The notes beneath the pieces were generated by a model, which saw only the letters and a program-made list of their open reading frames with translations, ran no database searches and was not told where the DNA came from. The position numbers were made by a program, and so were the translations under genes. Source: Rotaria sp. Silwood1 (Eukaryota > Rotifera > Eurotatoria > Philodinida > Philodinidae). From it: a stretch of 64,000 bases of DNA. Of the stretch, positions 37,365 through 48,945 are shown piece by piece (the stretch's first letter is position 1; the number at the start of each line of letters is the position of its first letter). The DNA lies in NCBI GenBank assembly GCA_905250075.1, contig CAJNOP010000033.1:1674613-1738612 (forward strand), in the 5' to 3' direction.

Positions 37365-37966
37365 ATGTATCGAACTTTGGTTCTTTTGATGGTGATGCTT
37401 GGAACGATTGTTGGTAATACAGGTTAGATATCAGTATCAAACCATGAGGAAGACTCAGTTAAAATAAAGTTTCATTGTGATAATGGGATAGATTTTTAAA
37501 ATTTTGACAAATCAAAATGCTTCATATAGGAGAAGAGAGAAATGTTTTTCGAAAGGACAATGAAGCTCTAATAAGTTCTTTTTAATAATCATCAGCGATC
37601 GATTTGACTGACTGCAAAATGACACATGCTGAAGCTGTTGCACAAATTTAATTGATGGGTGTACAAATGCCATCGACCAGTGAGTGTGGTGCTGATACTG
37701 GTACAACATGCGTTTCACTCGAACAAATTAATTGTGACTCTATTGGCTGTCTTTTTTCCATTTATCTTTAAAATATAGTGATACAAAAAAGGAGACGAAT
37801 AACGAAAACGGATACAAAATTGGCATCGGACTTGATAGTTGCATCGACAATTATATCAGCAGCACTTTCCAACCCGTTGAAAATCCTTCCAATGGGTCAT
37901 ACAATATATGGCTACGAATGGAAATACGTTTACCAAGGAAACTGATCGTTGGGATATTAGGTTCAT
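37365..37966 (+). pseudogene. Remnant of a secreted M15-type peptidase-like gene, probably of bacterial origin
   Basis: Exon 37365-37422 codes a clear signal peptide (MYRTLVLLMVMLGTIVGNTG) and ends with a GTTAG donor. Downstream fragments read DCKMTHAEAVAQ and ECGADTGTTCVSLEQINC (about 37616-37750), then NGYKIGIGLDSCIDNYISST (about 37811-37870), and in another frame NGNTFTKETDRWDI. This order resembles small secreted bacterial proteins whose core is an SHxxGxxxD metal site of the D-Ala-D-Ala carboxypeptidase (M15) type. The central part with the first His is missing, there is an in-frame stop after AVAQI, and the frame shifts near the end. Family recall is from memory and only moderately sure. 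Confidence 0.45.
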
Positions 37967-38090
37967 AAACTATTGCTAACTTCAAATTCTTTTATTTATC
38001 TAATCTTTTTCAAAAAATTCATAAAAGGAAAAGTATCAAGAAACAGTGATGCGTTAGGTTCTGTAATATAGTAACAGACTAAGTATAGAT

Positions 38091-38136
38091 GTAGGTGTGG
38101 GGTGTGATTGTGACTGGGGCTATGAATGTGAATGGA
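38091..38136 (+). repeat. Degenerate GT-rich tract
   Basis: Units such as gtaggtgtggggtgtgattg. Same character as the tracts at 36771 and 40298. Confidence 0.45.
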
Positions 38137-38569
38137 GGACAAGATGCATGCTAAGATACAGCCATACGTGTGAGATCTTAATCCCGTTTGTACTTTATTT
38201 CTATAACTGTATCTATCTCCCATCTGTTCAACAACCTAACGAATATATATATAGGATGATGACAAGGGGAAAATTCTTAATGGAATATGGAATAAACGAT
38301 GAACAATGACACTAAAATGCATACAACAACATGAGAGAGAGCAGAAGAGAAGGAAGAGAAAAGTCCAGCATATATATGTTGTAGCCAAAATTAAAATTCA
38401 ACCCAATTTAAAATGTGCCGAGTTATAATTAAAATTTTAATTTGGACTAGACGAAATTGAAATATTATTCTGATGGATAGGAACTAATAAAGAAATACAA
38501 ACAATTACAGTACCAGCAAAATCTTTTTTTTTTATTTTATAATATTTATTTAGTAAACACAATATAAGG

Positions 38570-40260
38570 CCTAAATTAATTTAGTCCATATTTGAACACC
38601 GACACCTCTTGCAAATAATATTTGGTCGAGTAGAAAGCGTTTGCTTTTTTTACATGGACATATTCTTGTCTCACGCTTCGCTTGACAATTACAAGTACGT
38701 CCATTTGTAGAACTACGAGAATATAGTTTTGAAGCTTCAATGATGGTGATTGACTGCAAAGTACTAATGTCAATTATACTTTAATTTACTAGATCAAGGA
38801 TCTTTTAAATTAATAAATTGTCCAGCTTCGAATGTATTTTCTAAAATACCATATTGACATATTAATTTATTCAAAAAAATAACATTCATTTTCCCAATTG
38901 TTTCGATGCATAAACACGGCACATACTTTGAATCGGTATTTGTTCTACCTACCGTGTGAATTGCAATATCGACACAATCATTTAAATTAAAACTATTAGC
39001 AATAAGATTTAATTTATCTTGATGTAATTTCATTTTTTTTATTCGTAGTTGTTAAATAATCATTTGTTGCGATTTTACGAACCAAACCATGTTTTGTTGA
39101 TGTTGTTGCTATAATTGATGACGATCTTAGTGTTGATGATGTATTAACTAATGAACCAGAAACAGCATCATCAGATGATTGATTAACAAGATCAACTACT
39201 TCAGCATCAATACCTTTCTTAAAATTAATTAAATTATCATCTTGATCATCAATTAAAGCATCATTTGATTCAACAAATGAAGACGATAAGTTTTCTTCAT
39301 CTTCAATCTCATTCCCCTTAGCTAACTTTCAAAAATCAAAATTAGAACAAGGTTTTTGCCCGAACATCACTTGATGTGGAGTGGTTTCGGTTACAGTAGA
39401 TGTTCTTGTATTAATACCGTAAATAATTGGTGCTACAGCAAAAGCCCAACTTGTCGAATCATTGGTACACATCAATTTGCTGAGAGTATCCCATAAAATC
39501 CCGCTTGTCCTTTCGATGTATCCTTAACTTTGTGGATGCCTTGATCTCTCATGGATAAAAACCAAATCTGAAATAATATTTTTTAATTCTATAATAACAT
39601 TTCAAATAAACTCACAGCCGTTATCACTACGAAGGAAATGTGTTGGTCCAAAAAAAAATAGTTCACGTAATTTTGTTACAACTTCATTAGCAGATTTATT
39701 TCTGAAAGGAAAGGTTCATGCAACTTTACTAAAAGTGATCAATGCAATTTAAAATCCAAGAATAAAAAGTATCAGTTGACACTTTATCAAGTCTTGTGTA
39801 CGCATGTCAATGACGTCGATTTAGAGTCATGTCATTACACCTAAGGAAATAATCGACTTTGAAGCGACATGTTGTTTAATTGGTTTTCTTATTTGATATG
39901 GTAGACATTGTTTCAAGAATATTTTAATACAATATTAAGAAATTCATGAATATTGAGAACTTAATTCCAAATAGGTCTTATCACGACCACTATGTAAAAC
40001 AACAGTATGTGCTTCACTTATGACATTATAAAATGTCTTATAAACACATATTGGTTTTTTTAAATTTTATTCAAGCAATAATTTCAATACCAGCTATTTT
40101 TTATTAAGATAAATTTGTGCTTTATCCAATAAACAAATGTTGATGAATATGGATCAAATGATGTACCTTTTAATAACAGTAAACATTTCAAGATATCGTC
40201 GTGAACTTGCTATTTGATAACACATTTTTCACGAACCTTTTTATCTAATGAACCAATATA
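38570..40260 (-). mobile_element. Fossil integrase-bearing element (KRBA2/Ginger- or Ty3-like), broken
   Basis: On the minus strand the region reads, in family order, an integrase zinc-binding segment, a catalytic-core segment containing FGPTHFLRSDNG, and a C-terminal part with a Cys-rich CNCQAKRETRICPC patch. The order and wording resemble integrases of the KRBA2 type, shared by Ginger-like and Ty3-like elements. No complete gene and no certain terminal repeats were seen. It is clearly broken in several places and looks old. Confidence 0.6.
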
Positions 40261-40297
40261 TTCATCCACTTTCCCATAATATATTTTTACATCAGTA

Positions 40298-40377
40298 TTG
40301 GGTGTAGATGGGTGTGGAGTGTGGATGTGGATATGGGTGTAAAGTGTGTGTGAGGGTAGGTGGGTGTGAGTTGTGAG
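40298..40377 (+). repeat. G/T-rich minisatellite resembling TGTGGG units
   Basis: 80 bp of near-pure GT-rich sequence (ttgggtgtagatgggtgtgg, gggtaggtgggtgtgag), followed after about 20 bp by a C/A-rich stretch (cacactcagacccacgccca). It is degenerate and not a regular array. Confidence 0.55.
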
Positions 40378-40822
40378 TCTTCTCTACAGCTAGCGCACTC
40401 ACACTCAGACCCACGCCCACATTTATAGCCATACCCGATGCACAATAAAGAAATCAATAGAGATGTAAAGAAAACAATCAATCGTTTATAGTCAAGTCGA
40501 AGACAAGATATCTATTGAGTCATTCGCAAACAAATGTCTATGACTTGAAAATATCATAAAAACGCCGTTTCAATGGAGAAAATTCTTGATGACAAACAAC
40601 AATTTTGTAAGAATGAACTGGCAATAATCTGACCCTGTTCGGCCTGGTTTAAGTTTTGGTCCGGTTCGGTCTGGCAGGATCGGTTCTAATTCTGCATCAA
40701 TGGTCATTATGGATGATAGAGGTGTAGCTACTCACTATCAACCAAAAACACAGACAAACTCTCGATGTTGCTGATATTGATTGAAAAACATTTCAATTGA
40801 TAGATAGTTGCTTCAAAGTTAA

Positions 40823-41548
40823 GCCCCCCCCCCGCCCCCTCCTCTCAAAAAAAGTCAATTTTCGTGAGAACTGTCAAAATTGAGATAAATACATAGGAAA
40901 ATAGCCCGTCGTCTGCTCTTTCAAAATCAATAAAAATTTTTCCTAAAACCTCCATTTTTTCCCGAAATATTCCAGAATTTCAGAGAACCAGTTTTTGAAA
41001 AACCAGCGGTTTTTTGAAATATCCAGAAATGTTTTTCGCTTTTTCTCGATTTATGATTTTTTGATTTTGGTACAAGGATTTCTCAGTCCGGGTCCGTCCA
41101 ACATATTTAAATTTTTTTTTGTTTGAAAGAGCGCGTCGAGATGCAGATCATCATAGAGTCCTTTTTTTAATTAAGCCTTGTTTTTTATTGGGTGTACACA
41201 CATAGACACTCATTTTTGGTGCTTTTTTTGAGTCATTGAACTTGTGATCCCCTTTTTTCGCTAAAAAAGTAAGAATTTAAAAAAAAGGACTCTATAGTGA
41301 CCTGCATCTTGACGCGCTCTTTTCAACAAAAAGAAATTTAAATATATTTACCCAGCCTGGACTGAGAAATCCTTGTACCAAAATGAGCTATTTTTTATCC
41401 TTGTTTGGTTTATATCTCTGTTAAATCCCCGCGAATCGAGCTGAAAATTTTACCACAGCCTCCCCACTTCAGCCCCAATATATGCTCAAAATTTCAGCCC
41501 ATTTGAACGTTTCTGGGCTGAGATCGATTTTGGAGGGGGGAGGGGGCC
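40823..41548. mobile_element. TTAA-flanked inverted-repeat element (piggyBac-type MITE)
   Basis: 726 bp between two TTAA sites (40819-40822 and 41549-41552). The ends are C-rich then G-rich: GCCCCCCCCCCGCCCCCTCC and GGAGGGGGGAGGGGGCC. A second, longer inverted pair lies inside (about 41066-41170 and 41275-41390), including ggtacaaggatttctcagtc and its inverse. No transposase. TTAA duplication is typical of piggyBac relatives. Confidence 0.68.
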
Positions 41549-41728
41549 TTAAGAAAGCTATTCAGTTGATGGTAGGTTTATTTCTAAACAAAGTGCGTCA
41601 AAAATATTTTTGTTTCTTTTTAGATTTTCAAGCATGCTCTATCGAATTATCGGTTTAGTTTTTTTTACTTTGAACGGTTTCATTGTTTTTCAAGTTTTGA
41701 CTGCTCATTCATATAGCGGATATACGAT

Positions 41729-43442
41729 TCATCCATACAACCACAGATTCAAATTCGATATACGAGCAAGCGTTTCTAATACATAGGCAACTGATTTCAC
41801 CATCGTTTCATAGCCGAATGGGTTGATATTTTATATTGTATCACATGCTTGATGATAACATGGATCAAATTTTACACCAGCAATACCACCGTACCCGTGA
41901 CCTAACATTCTATCATACCGATCCCGTTGCTCAAGTGTTTTAATACTGTCGGCTCCGGAGAATGTGCCACCACATGGAATACCCGCGAACAGAAACGGAA
42001 CATAATCACTCAGGATAGGAGAACTATTATCCCATGGTAGACCTTCTTTATCAAACCAATGGCGAAATACTTGTGAAATTCTGTCTGAGGCATTTTTTAC
42101 TTTTGAAGATATTGTATCTGGAAGTGAGGTAGCTTCATAAATACCAAAATAATAGTTGGGCGAAGCAAACATATCGAAATTTAATACCAGCACGTAGTCT
42201 TGCAAACGGTTACCTTCAACGGTTGTAATGTTGGCTTCGTCAACATGATGATATGATCCGAACATGTTATTTTCTTCGGCACCCCACCAACAGAATCGAA
42301 TGTGATACAACTATTTTTCATAGGATGATACTTGAAATAGATGAGCTAAATTCAGCGCCAATACAAGAGTTGCCATTGCACCACTACCTGTATATAACAA
42401 AAGAGTCTATTCAAAATTCAATATGTCAACGTTAAATAATGTACCATTATCATTGATTTCTGAACTATTTTCGACACTATCACTATGACTTTCGATGACT
42501 ATTGTATGGTTTCTGTTTCCAGTTGGTGTGTCAGCGCATAGGTATTCCGATGACGTTGGTACTATAATTGTATTTTCAAGCGAAATAAATAGGCGAACGC
42601 TTGGATTAGTTATTGAATGATTTTGTGTTACTTTCACTAGTTGTACACCTAATTGATATAAGAGAACCATAGCCGGATAAGTTATATTCTTAGAGACAAC
42701 AACAAATGGTAGATATGTAACATTGCTATCATTATTATATACCAGAAGACCACTAATATTGTATTATTGTCCCAAAATACTTTTTTCTGCTATAGAACAG
42801 TTGGTTTTATCATATACAATAAGTACAACAATTCCCGTAGCTGAATGCGATGTGGTATTTTGCCAATCATCATCGCCACAACCAAAGTTCGGTACTACAG
42901 TAAGACGAATAGACTTGACAAAATTGGCCGCTGGTGAAAATAATATCTCACGAAAGTCCGTATCGTATGTATAATTTTATCAACATTATCAATTGTGGAA
43001 GTTAGGATGGGATTACAATGTACCCGTACAGGTACAATGAACTCTTGCCTAAATATCTGAAAATTGGTCTTTGATCTTAATTGTGCTTTTATATAGTCCA
43101 GCGTGGCTTTAAAACCAGTAGTTCCAAGAGAGCGCGTCTTGGTGTTGTTATCAGCAATTATTTTTAATTCATTCGGATGAAACATTAAGTGACTTATCTT
43201 GATGGTATCCAATAGATGTATTGCTACTATGAACGTTGATGTTGATGTATTGTCTATGCTAGCAGTAGACGTCAAGGAGATTGCTGTCGTCGATGTAATA
43301 TGTCATTCACTTGGCTTGAATTTTTCTGGCTCTTTACCAGATCTAATATGGTTGCTACCAGAGCAATTATTATTACCGAAATAAAAACAATAATAACAAG
43401 TAATATGGTATGTAAGCGTGTTTTACTCCTGGAATTGTTCAT
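41729..43442 (-). pseudogene. M28-family metallopeptidase, decayed
   Basis: Aminopeptidase of the zinc-dependent M28 group, apparently a type II membrane protein: residues 1-30 hold a basic start and one membrane segment (HTILLVIIVFISVIIIALVA). Downstream motifs in order are ESHSDSVE (metal His/Asp), SGAMATLVLAL, FCWWGAEE (catalytic and metal Glu), LNFDMFASPNYY (metal Asp), SDYVPFLFAGIP and YHQACDTI, then a final helix NINPFGYETMVKSVAYVLE. The gene is broken: frame changes near 43290 and 42970 and in-frame stops at 42764-42766, 42311-42313 and 41831-41833 interrupt otherwise aligned sequence. The metal ligands are still recognisable, so decay seems recent relative to the rest of the island. 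Confidence 0.82.
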
Positions 43443-44590
43443 TGTCAACGTCTTTACAAAATCAATATTGCAGGAAGAAAAAAATGAGAACTGACGGAGA
43501 ATCGAGGTTAGAATACTGTGACTATGATTTCTTACAATAAATATAGGGATTACTCATACACTTATTTATGCTTGTTACCGTCATCTTCGCTTCTCTTATC
43601 GTTATTCTCAAATTGCACTTTTTCTTTGCTTCGTACTTCAAAGACAGTGTTTGACAACAACTAATATGTGTGTAAAAATAAGATTAGTTGCAAATCTCTA
43701 TTGTACATTCTACATATACTCATTCTATGATAAATATTTCTTTCGTTTATAAAAATAATTTGAAGATGAGGAGGTCGAAGAGATAAATGTTGACTGTGGG
43801 ATGAGGGTGTGAGGATATGCGAAGAAGAAATCCTCACCGCAGACACATACACCCATCATCGTTACTATAATTATTAAATTGTGCCAAATTGAACTCTCAG
43901 ATATCGATTTCTATATGTTCTGTTGAGCATGAACACTAAACATATTTCATGCGTTTTCTGGCTCATCAGGGAGGTAACAACTTGACAGCCTAAATGCTCA
44001 AGTTTGAAACAGGCGAATTCAGCAACATAATCTCTTTTTGTAATTGATCAGTTGATATTCGCCACTCGAAGTGCATATTTCGTCTAGTAAAAATAAGTCA
44101 GTACCATTAAACTATGGTATGCGAACAGTACCGATCATTAAAATCAGTTTCCATGATAATCAAAGAAACCAAAGATACTCTTCTTCTGTGTCGTAATATT
44201 GTGTTGAAGCAGTTTTTAGGCTGATTTTTTACAATTGATTGCCACCCTGTATCGAATATTTCTTCATTTTGATGACAGCATAGAACACTATTATTAGAGG
44301 GCTATATCCAAGTGACACTTGCCGTGAGTGGCACAAACATTTTCAAATGCACCAGTCTTATTGACACATACGATTATTTTTACGATGATGATGGTGATGA
44401 CGACAGCTCATTTAAAGTCACTGTTATTGTCAAGTATAGACGTTACAGGATGATTCTTCGTTCTGTTGGTTGGTTCAGGTACTGTTATATTATTCAAGCG
44501 GTCTAGATGTAGCACAATTTACTTCGTCCATGTCGAAGTCGAGTATAGTATGTTCAATAATAGTAGCAAATGAAACAGCTAAAGAACAGA
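43443..44590. other. Gene-free stretch, nothing recognised
   Basis: Between the M28 pseudogene and the hAT-like element. A mixed GT-rich segment lies around 43790-43820. No genes or defined repeats. Confidence 0.5.
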
Positions 44591-44598
44591 CAAAGCAA

Positions 44599-46420
44599 CA
44601 TAGGCGGCGGAGCCACGAGGCCTGGGTAGGCACGAGCCTACCCTACATTGGAGGAGAGTAGGCTTGGGTAGGCTCAGGTAAAGGCTTGGGTAGGCTCAGA
44701 TAAACGCTTGGGTAGGCTCGAACCAGTACAGATAAAGGCTTGACTAGGCTCGATTTAATGTAAAATTTTTCTAACATTAGATAATTTTCATGTTCTTCTG
44801 TCAGATGACACGTTATTACAAGGTCAGTTCACATCTTATTATTACAAACTCGTGCCCAATGACATACTGATTGGTTTCGTTGACATCTATATTTACGTCG
44901 AATTTTTTTATTTTCAATATAAGATAATTTAACTTTTGTTCTAAACTTCTATTCAAAACAACGTTTGAATTGTAAGTAATTAAAGAACAGTACTCTTCCA
45001 TAGACGGTGGAGCCATTAGGCCTGGGTAGGCTCACGTTCACCCTAGATTGGCTGAGGGTAAGCTTCAGTAGGCTCAAGCTTGGACAGAGCAAGACTTTTG
45101 TAGGATCTATTAAATGTGAAGGTTTTCTATTATTGTCTAGTTTTCCAATTTTTCTGACAGATGATACGTCGTTATAGAGTCAGTGTCAGTCATAGGCGGC
45201 GAAGCCATTAGGCCTGGGTAGACATAGCCCTACCTAGACTGAGTATCTAAAAAGACGTTCATACACTCCATTCTACATAAAAATGTTATATTATTGCTAA
45301 ATTTTCGTTTGCTTATAACGCATGATATATTATTACAAGATCAGTTTATTCTGTATCTGCTACCAACCATAGGCGACGAGGCCACAATGGCTGAGTAGGC
45401 GAAAGCTCATCAAGATTCAAGTTTCATAGGCTAAGAGAGACTCAAACATTTGCTTCTTACTCCATCAGATTAAAAAACTTGCGTACTGCTCGAAAGTTTT
45501 TGCTGCCATCAGCGGTAGCTGCTAACATTTTTAGGGAAAAAACTGAGTTTCGTATGACTAAGTGTTGCAACGTACATTGATAATGAGTTCACGTTATGCT
45601 CTTTTGTTACAAATGAAGAATCATCTTACAGGTTACTTACAATCATATCTGCTGGATGATGTCAAAATTCTCTCGCCTTTCTGCAGTTACTCTCAGATGC
45701 CAATCAAACATTTTTAACACGCTGAACAAACCCACAATGAGATTCCTTTTCTGTGAGCACTGCTACGTCGCCATAATTCTAGTTTGCACTAATACAAATC
45801 AAAAACTCTTTCCAATGTGCAGCTCCTGAGATAGGTTCAGAATCTAACCAACTCTAGTTCTGAGCCTGGGTTTGAAATTTCTCTGTTGACTAGAGTCAGA
45901 TCTGGATCCAGGCACAAATTCTCGAATTCAGACCTGATAGGCTCTAGCAGCACGTAAGAACTAGTTAAAACTTGGTTATTACGAGATTATCGTCAAAATT
46001 GTTTGAAAAATGTGTAGGGTGTGCTGGTTGTCCGAAAAATTAATAAAAACAATGTAGCATCTTTGAAATAATTATCAAATTGAGAGTAAAAACCTTGCAT
46101 TGAGAGTACGAGCACTACGAATGCGGCTTCGGATCCTAAAATTTTGCGTCCGATGGACTATATTTGAGGGTCACTATTTAATGAAAACAAAAGTTTAAGT
46201 AACTCTTTGAATACAAGTTTTTTGCCACAAGTTGCAAACTCATCTCTGATCTGTGCTAATGTTATGCATTAAAAAATTTGAGTTCGAAATAAATAATATT
46301 GATTGTATTTTATTTGAATCACATAGCATAAAAAATGACCCTCTCTATCTTTAACCTGTCAGTAAGGCTCGTATAAAAATATTGAGCCTACCCTCGATTC
46401 AAAACGCTCCGCCGCCTATG
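44599..46420. mobile_element. hAT-like element with stepped end repeats and 8-bp target duplication
   Basis: 1822 bp with inverted ends CATAGGCGGCGGAGCC and GCTCCGCCGCCTATG, flanked by caaagcaa (44591-44598) and caaagtaa (46421-46428), which agree at seven of eight bases. The left end is repeated as CATAGGCGGCGGAGCC-like monomers at 44599, 44999, 45191 and 45368, each followed by GGCCTGGGTAGGC-type sequence and, in the first three, by an AcgttattacaagGTCAGT-like tail. The right side has one inverse copy (about 46375-46420). No transposase frame was recognised. Confidence 0.75.
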
Positions 46421-46428
46421 CAAAGTAA

Positions 46429-47923
46429 TAAAAGATATCGATGAGTTAACTGTTATATTTGATGTTTTTAGACTTTTAACTTATTGAAGTAAGTCAATAG
46501 CTCTCGTTCAAGTTGCATGCTCTAGAGTATTTCTTATTATTTTTCATCAATTTTCAGGATCTTAAAATTCATAGTACATGTTGCGACAACACGATCGAAA
46601 TGAACGACAAGTAAACTTCATGCAAAAAAACCAAAATCGAAAAGAGGTATATATTAAGATATAGTCGTCATTAAGGAAGTAGATGTTGGTAAGGAAAATA
46701 AAAGAATGAAGCCATCACTTTTAGAGTGTCTATTGATTAACTCCATAGTACATGAAATAACTGAAGTTATAATCATCACATTTGTTTGATAATAGGTATG
46801 GAATATATTCTTATTGAGATTTTCCACTTGAACCCACCTTTGTAATTTAAAAGAATCCAATATACATAGTACCTAAAAATTTATTAAACTTTGTTATGGA
46901 TCGGCCATGTCCTATCATTCAAGAATGGTAAAATTCCGTTCGATTTATTGAAAAAACTAATTTTTAAGAACATTCTAAGCTGGAATTGATGCAATATGAA
47001 CAAAATGCATCGCATATAGGACGTTGTAAATATTCTCTAGTTACGGTATGGCTAGAATAAAAATGACGAGTATTATTAAATTATTTAGTCTGCTTGAATT
47101 ATTGTTCAATACTGTATAACTAAGTATGCACTTTATTAATAAATAAAAATTTGAGAAATGAGTACGAACACATAATTACGACTAACAACCAAAACTAATG
47201 CAATTTCTTAGTGTCTTTTTTATGTAGCATGTCTTTTCTTATTGACTAACGATTATATATAATACGAATAAAAAATAAACTAATATAAATGCAGTTTCTT
47301 CTGTGGTCGCAAACAGCATATGTTACAAGAGGATTTCGTAAGAAGTATGTAACATAATTGAAGGAGATGAAAACAATATATAAACGCAACTTAGAAGTTT
47401 GTAACTTTTTCGAAAAATTTTTTCTTTATTTGTTTTGATACATGTAAATATATGCTTGAAAATGGCCTGTAGTTACAAAATTTTACTCGCCAGTCTATAG
47501 CCAAGTATATTGATTATTCATAAGTATCATTAACTGAGAGATTTCCAACAATATCTAGTGTTCAGATATAAATCCAACATCTCCAGCTTCCTGTCGGAAA
47601 CATATGCCAAAGAATCCAACAACTTTTTTTTGACAAGATTCAATGAGACATGAGTGTGAGATTCTGTGTCCTATTTATACATTTGACTTTATCCTGTAAG
47701 TATAGAACAATCGCGTCTACAGTTAAAAAAAATCATATTTTATGAATCATTTAAGGAGTTAGTGATCGTTTTTGTTTAATCATGCTAGTACATCACAAAG
47801 TTCAAGATAAATTAATGGATGATTGAAAAATATTCAAGAATAAAATGACGTCCATCTAGATTTTTTTTTTCTATGATTAACTAACATGGCTAATATAAAA
47901 TGAAAGTACGATCTATATATATA
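46429..47923. other. Intergenic, nothing recognised
   Basis: AT-rich sequence with only short open frames. No repeats with clear ends. Confidence 0.5.
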
Positions 47924-48945
47924 TCATTTCAATAATGTTATTTCATGTGATCCCTTCCACGATTGATTCTTGTCTAATTTTACAGCATCATTAACATGAC
48001 CAACTTCAACACAAACATATTTTGAAAAATTATGTTCACCAATATCAACAGCTGCTTTGGCTTTTTCTTGCCAAGGATTCCATATGACAATGTCGGACAT
48101 GGTACTCGAACCAATTACTTGCATATAATCATTAATAAGTATTGGATTGCCATTTTTACCACCATCTTTATAGACACGATCAGTTTCACTGGTAAATTCA
48201 ATAACTTTATTGGTTTCTGTTTTCGTTTTGCCTCCATCGACTTTATCCATGTAAGTTACATTATTTAAACCAGATCTAAGCAGGAAAAAGAAAAACAAGA
48301 ACAGTTATAAAAGTAAACATTATTCAATCCATAAATAACTTTTAACATAGAATATTAGTTGTTTTTTATAAACTTAAAAGTCGCATTTATATACATACAT
48401 TTTCGTTGTCTTTATATCATCAACAGTAAAATATGAATGAAATAATGCAGTAAATTCGAATGTTTGATTATCTTGATTGTTAACAGTTAATTCTTGATAA
48501 AGTGATTTTTCACTTAAACGAATAGTAAGTATTAAATTAAATTTATGCGGCCATACTTTCAATGTATCCTCATCTTGTGAAAGATGCAAATCGATGCTGA
48601 CATCACCATTTGTATTTGTCTTTCCTAACTGCCATGTTTTGACACGCGCAAAACCATGTTGTGGTAATGGACCAGGCCCAAATTGAGGCCATACAATAGG
48701 TATACCACCACGAATAGATTTTCCAGGTTCAAATATAGCTTTATCACTATAATGAAAAATCATCATTCAATAAATTACATAAAGAAGAGAATAGCAAACC
48801 TAAGAAATAAGATTTGTTTATTATGTACAGTCCATGAAAGAACATGTGCACCATATAATAACACTTCGACAGATGCAGAACCACTTGAATTTGTTAAACG
48901 AAGAGCTGGAAAGCCAGTTTTATATTCGAACTCCGTAACCGACAT
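47924..48945 (-). CDS. Hexose-6-phosphate mutarotase-like (aldose epimerase family)
   Basis: Galactose-mutarotase-fold protein of 281 residues from exons 48800-48945, 48399-48746 and 47924-48275, all in phase. It would interconvert the anomers of glucose 6-phosphate or a related sugar phosphate in the cytosol. Family blocks in order: ILFLSDKAIFEPGKSIRGGIP across the first junction, PIVWPQFGPGPLPQHGFAR with the substrate-binding His and Arg, ELTVNNQDN, ALFHSYF with the second His, the VDG segment, VIWNPWQEKA and YVCVEVGHV with the catalytic Glu. The length and the QHGFAR motif separate it from the larger GALM type. The first Met at 48945 begins a beta strand as in relatives, with no targeting signal. 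Confidence 0.9.

Noticed and set aside
40298-40377. A true telomere or regular telomeric array
   Set aside because: The units are irregular and the sequence is internal, with coding genes on both sides; only kept as a telomere-like tract.
41831-42313. Treating the in-frame stops of the M28 gene as readthrough or a variant code
   Set aside because: Different stop codons and frame changes occur in the same gene, while all neighbouring genes use the standard code and stops.
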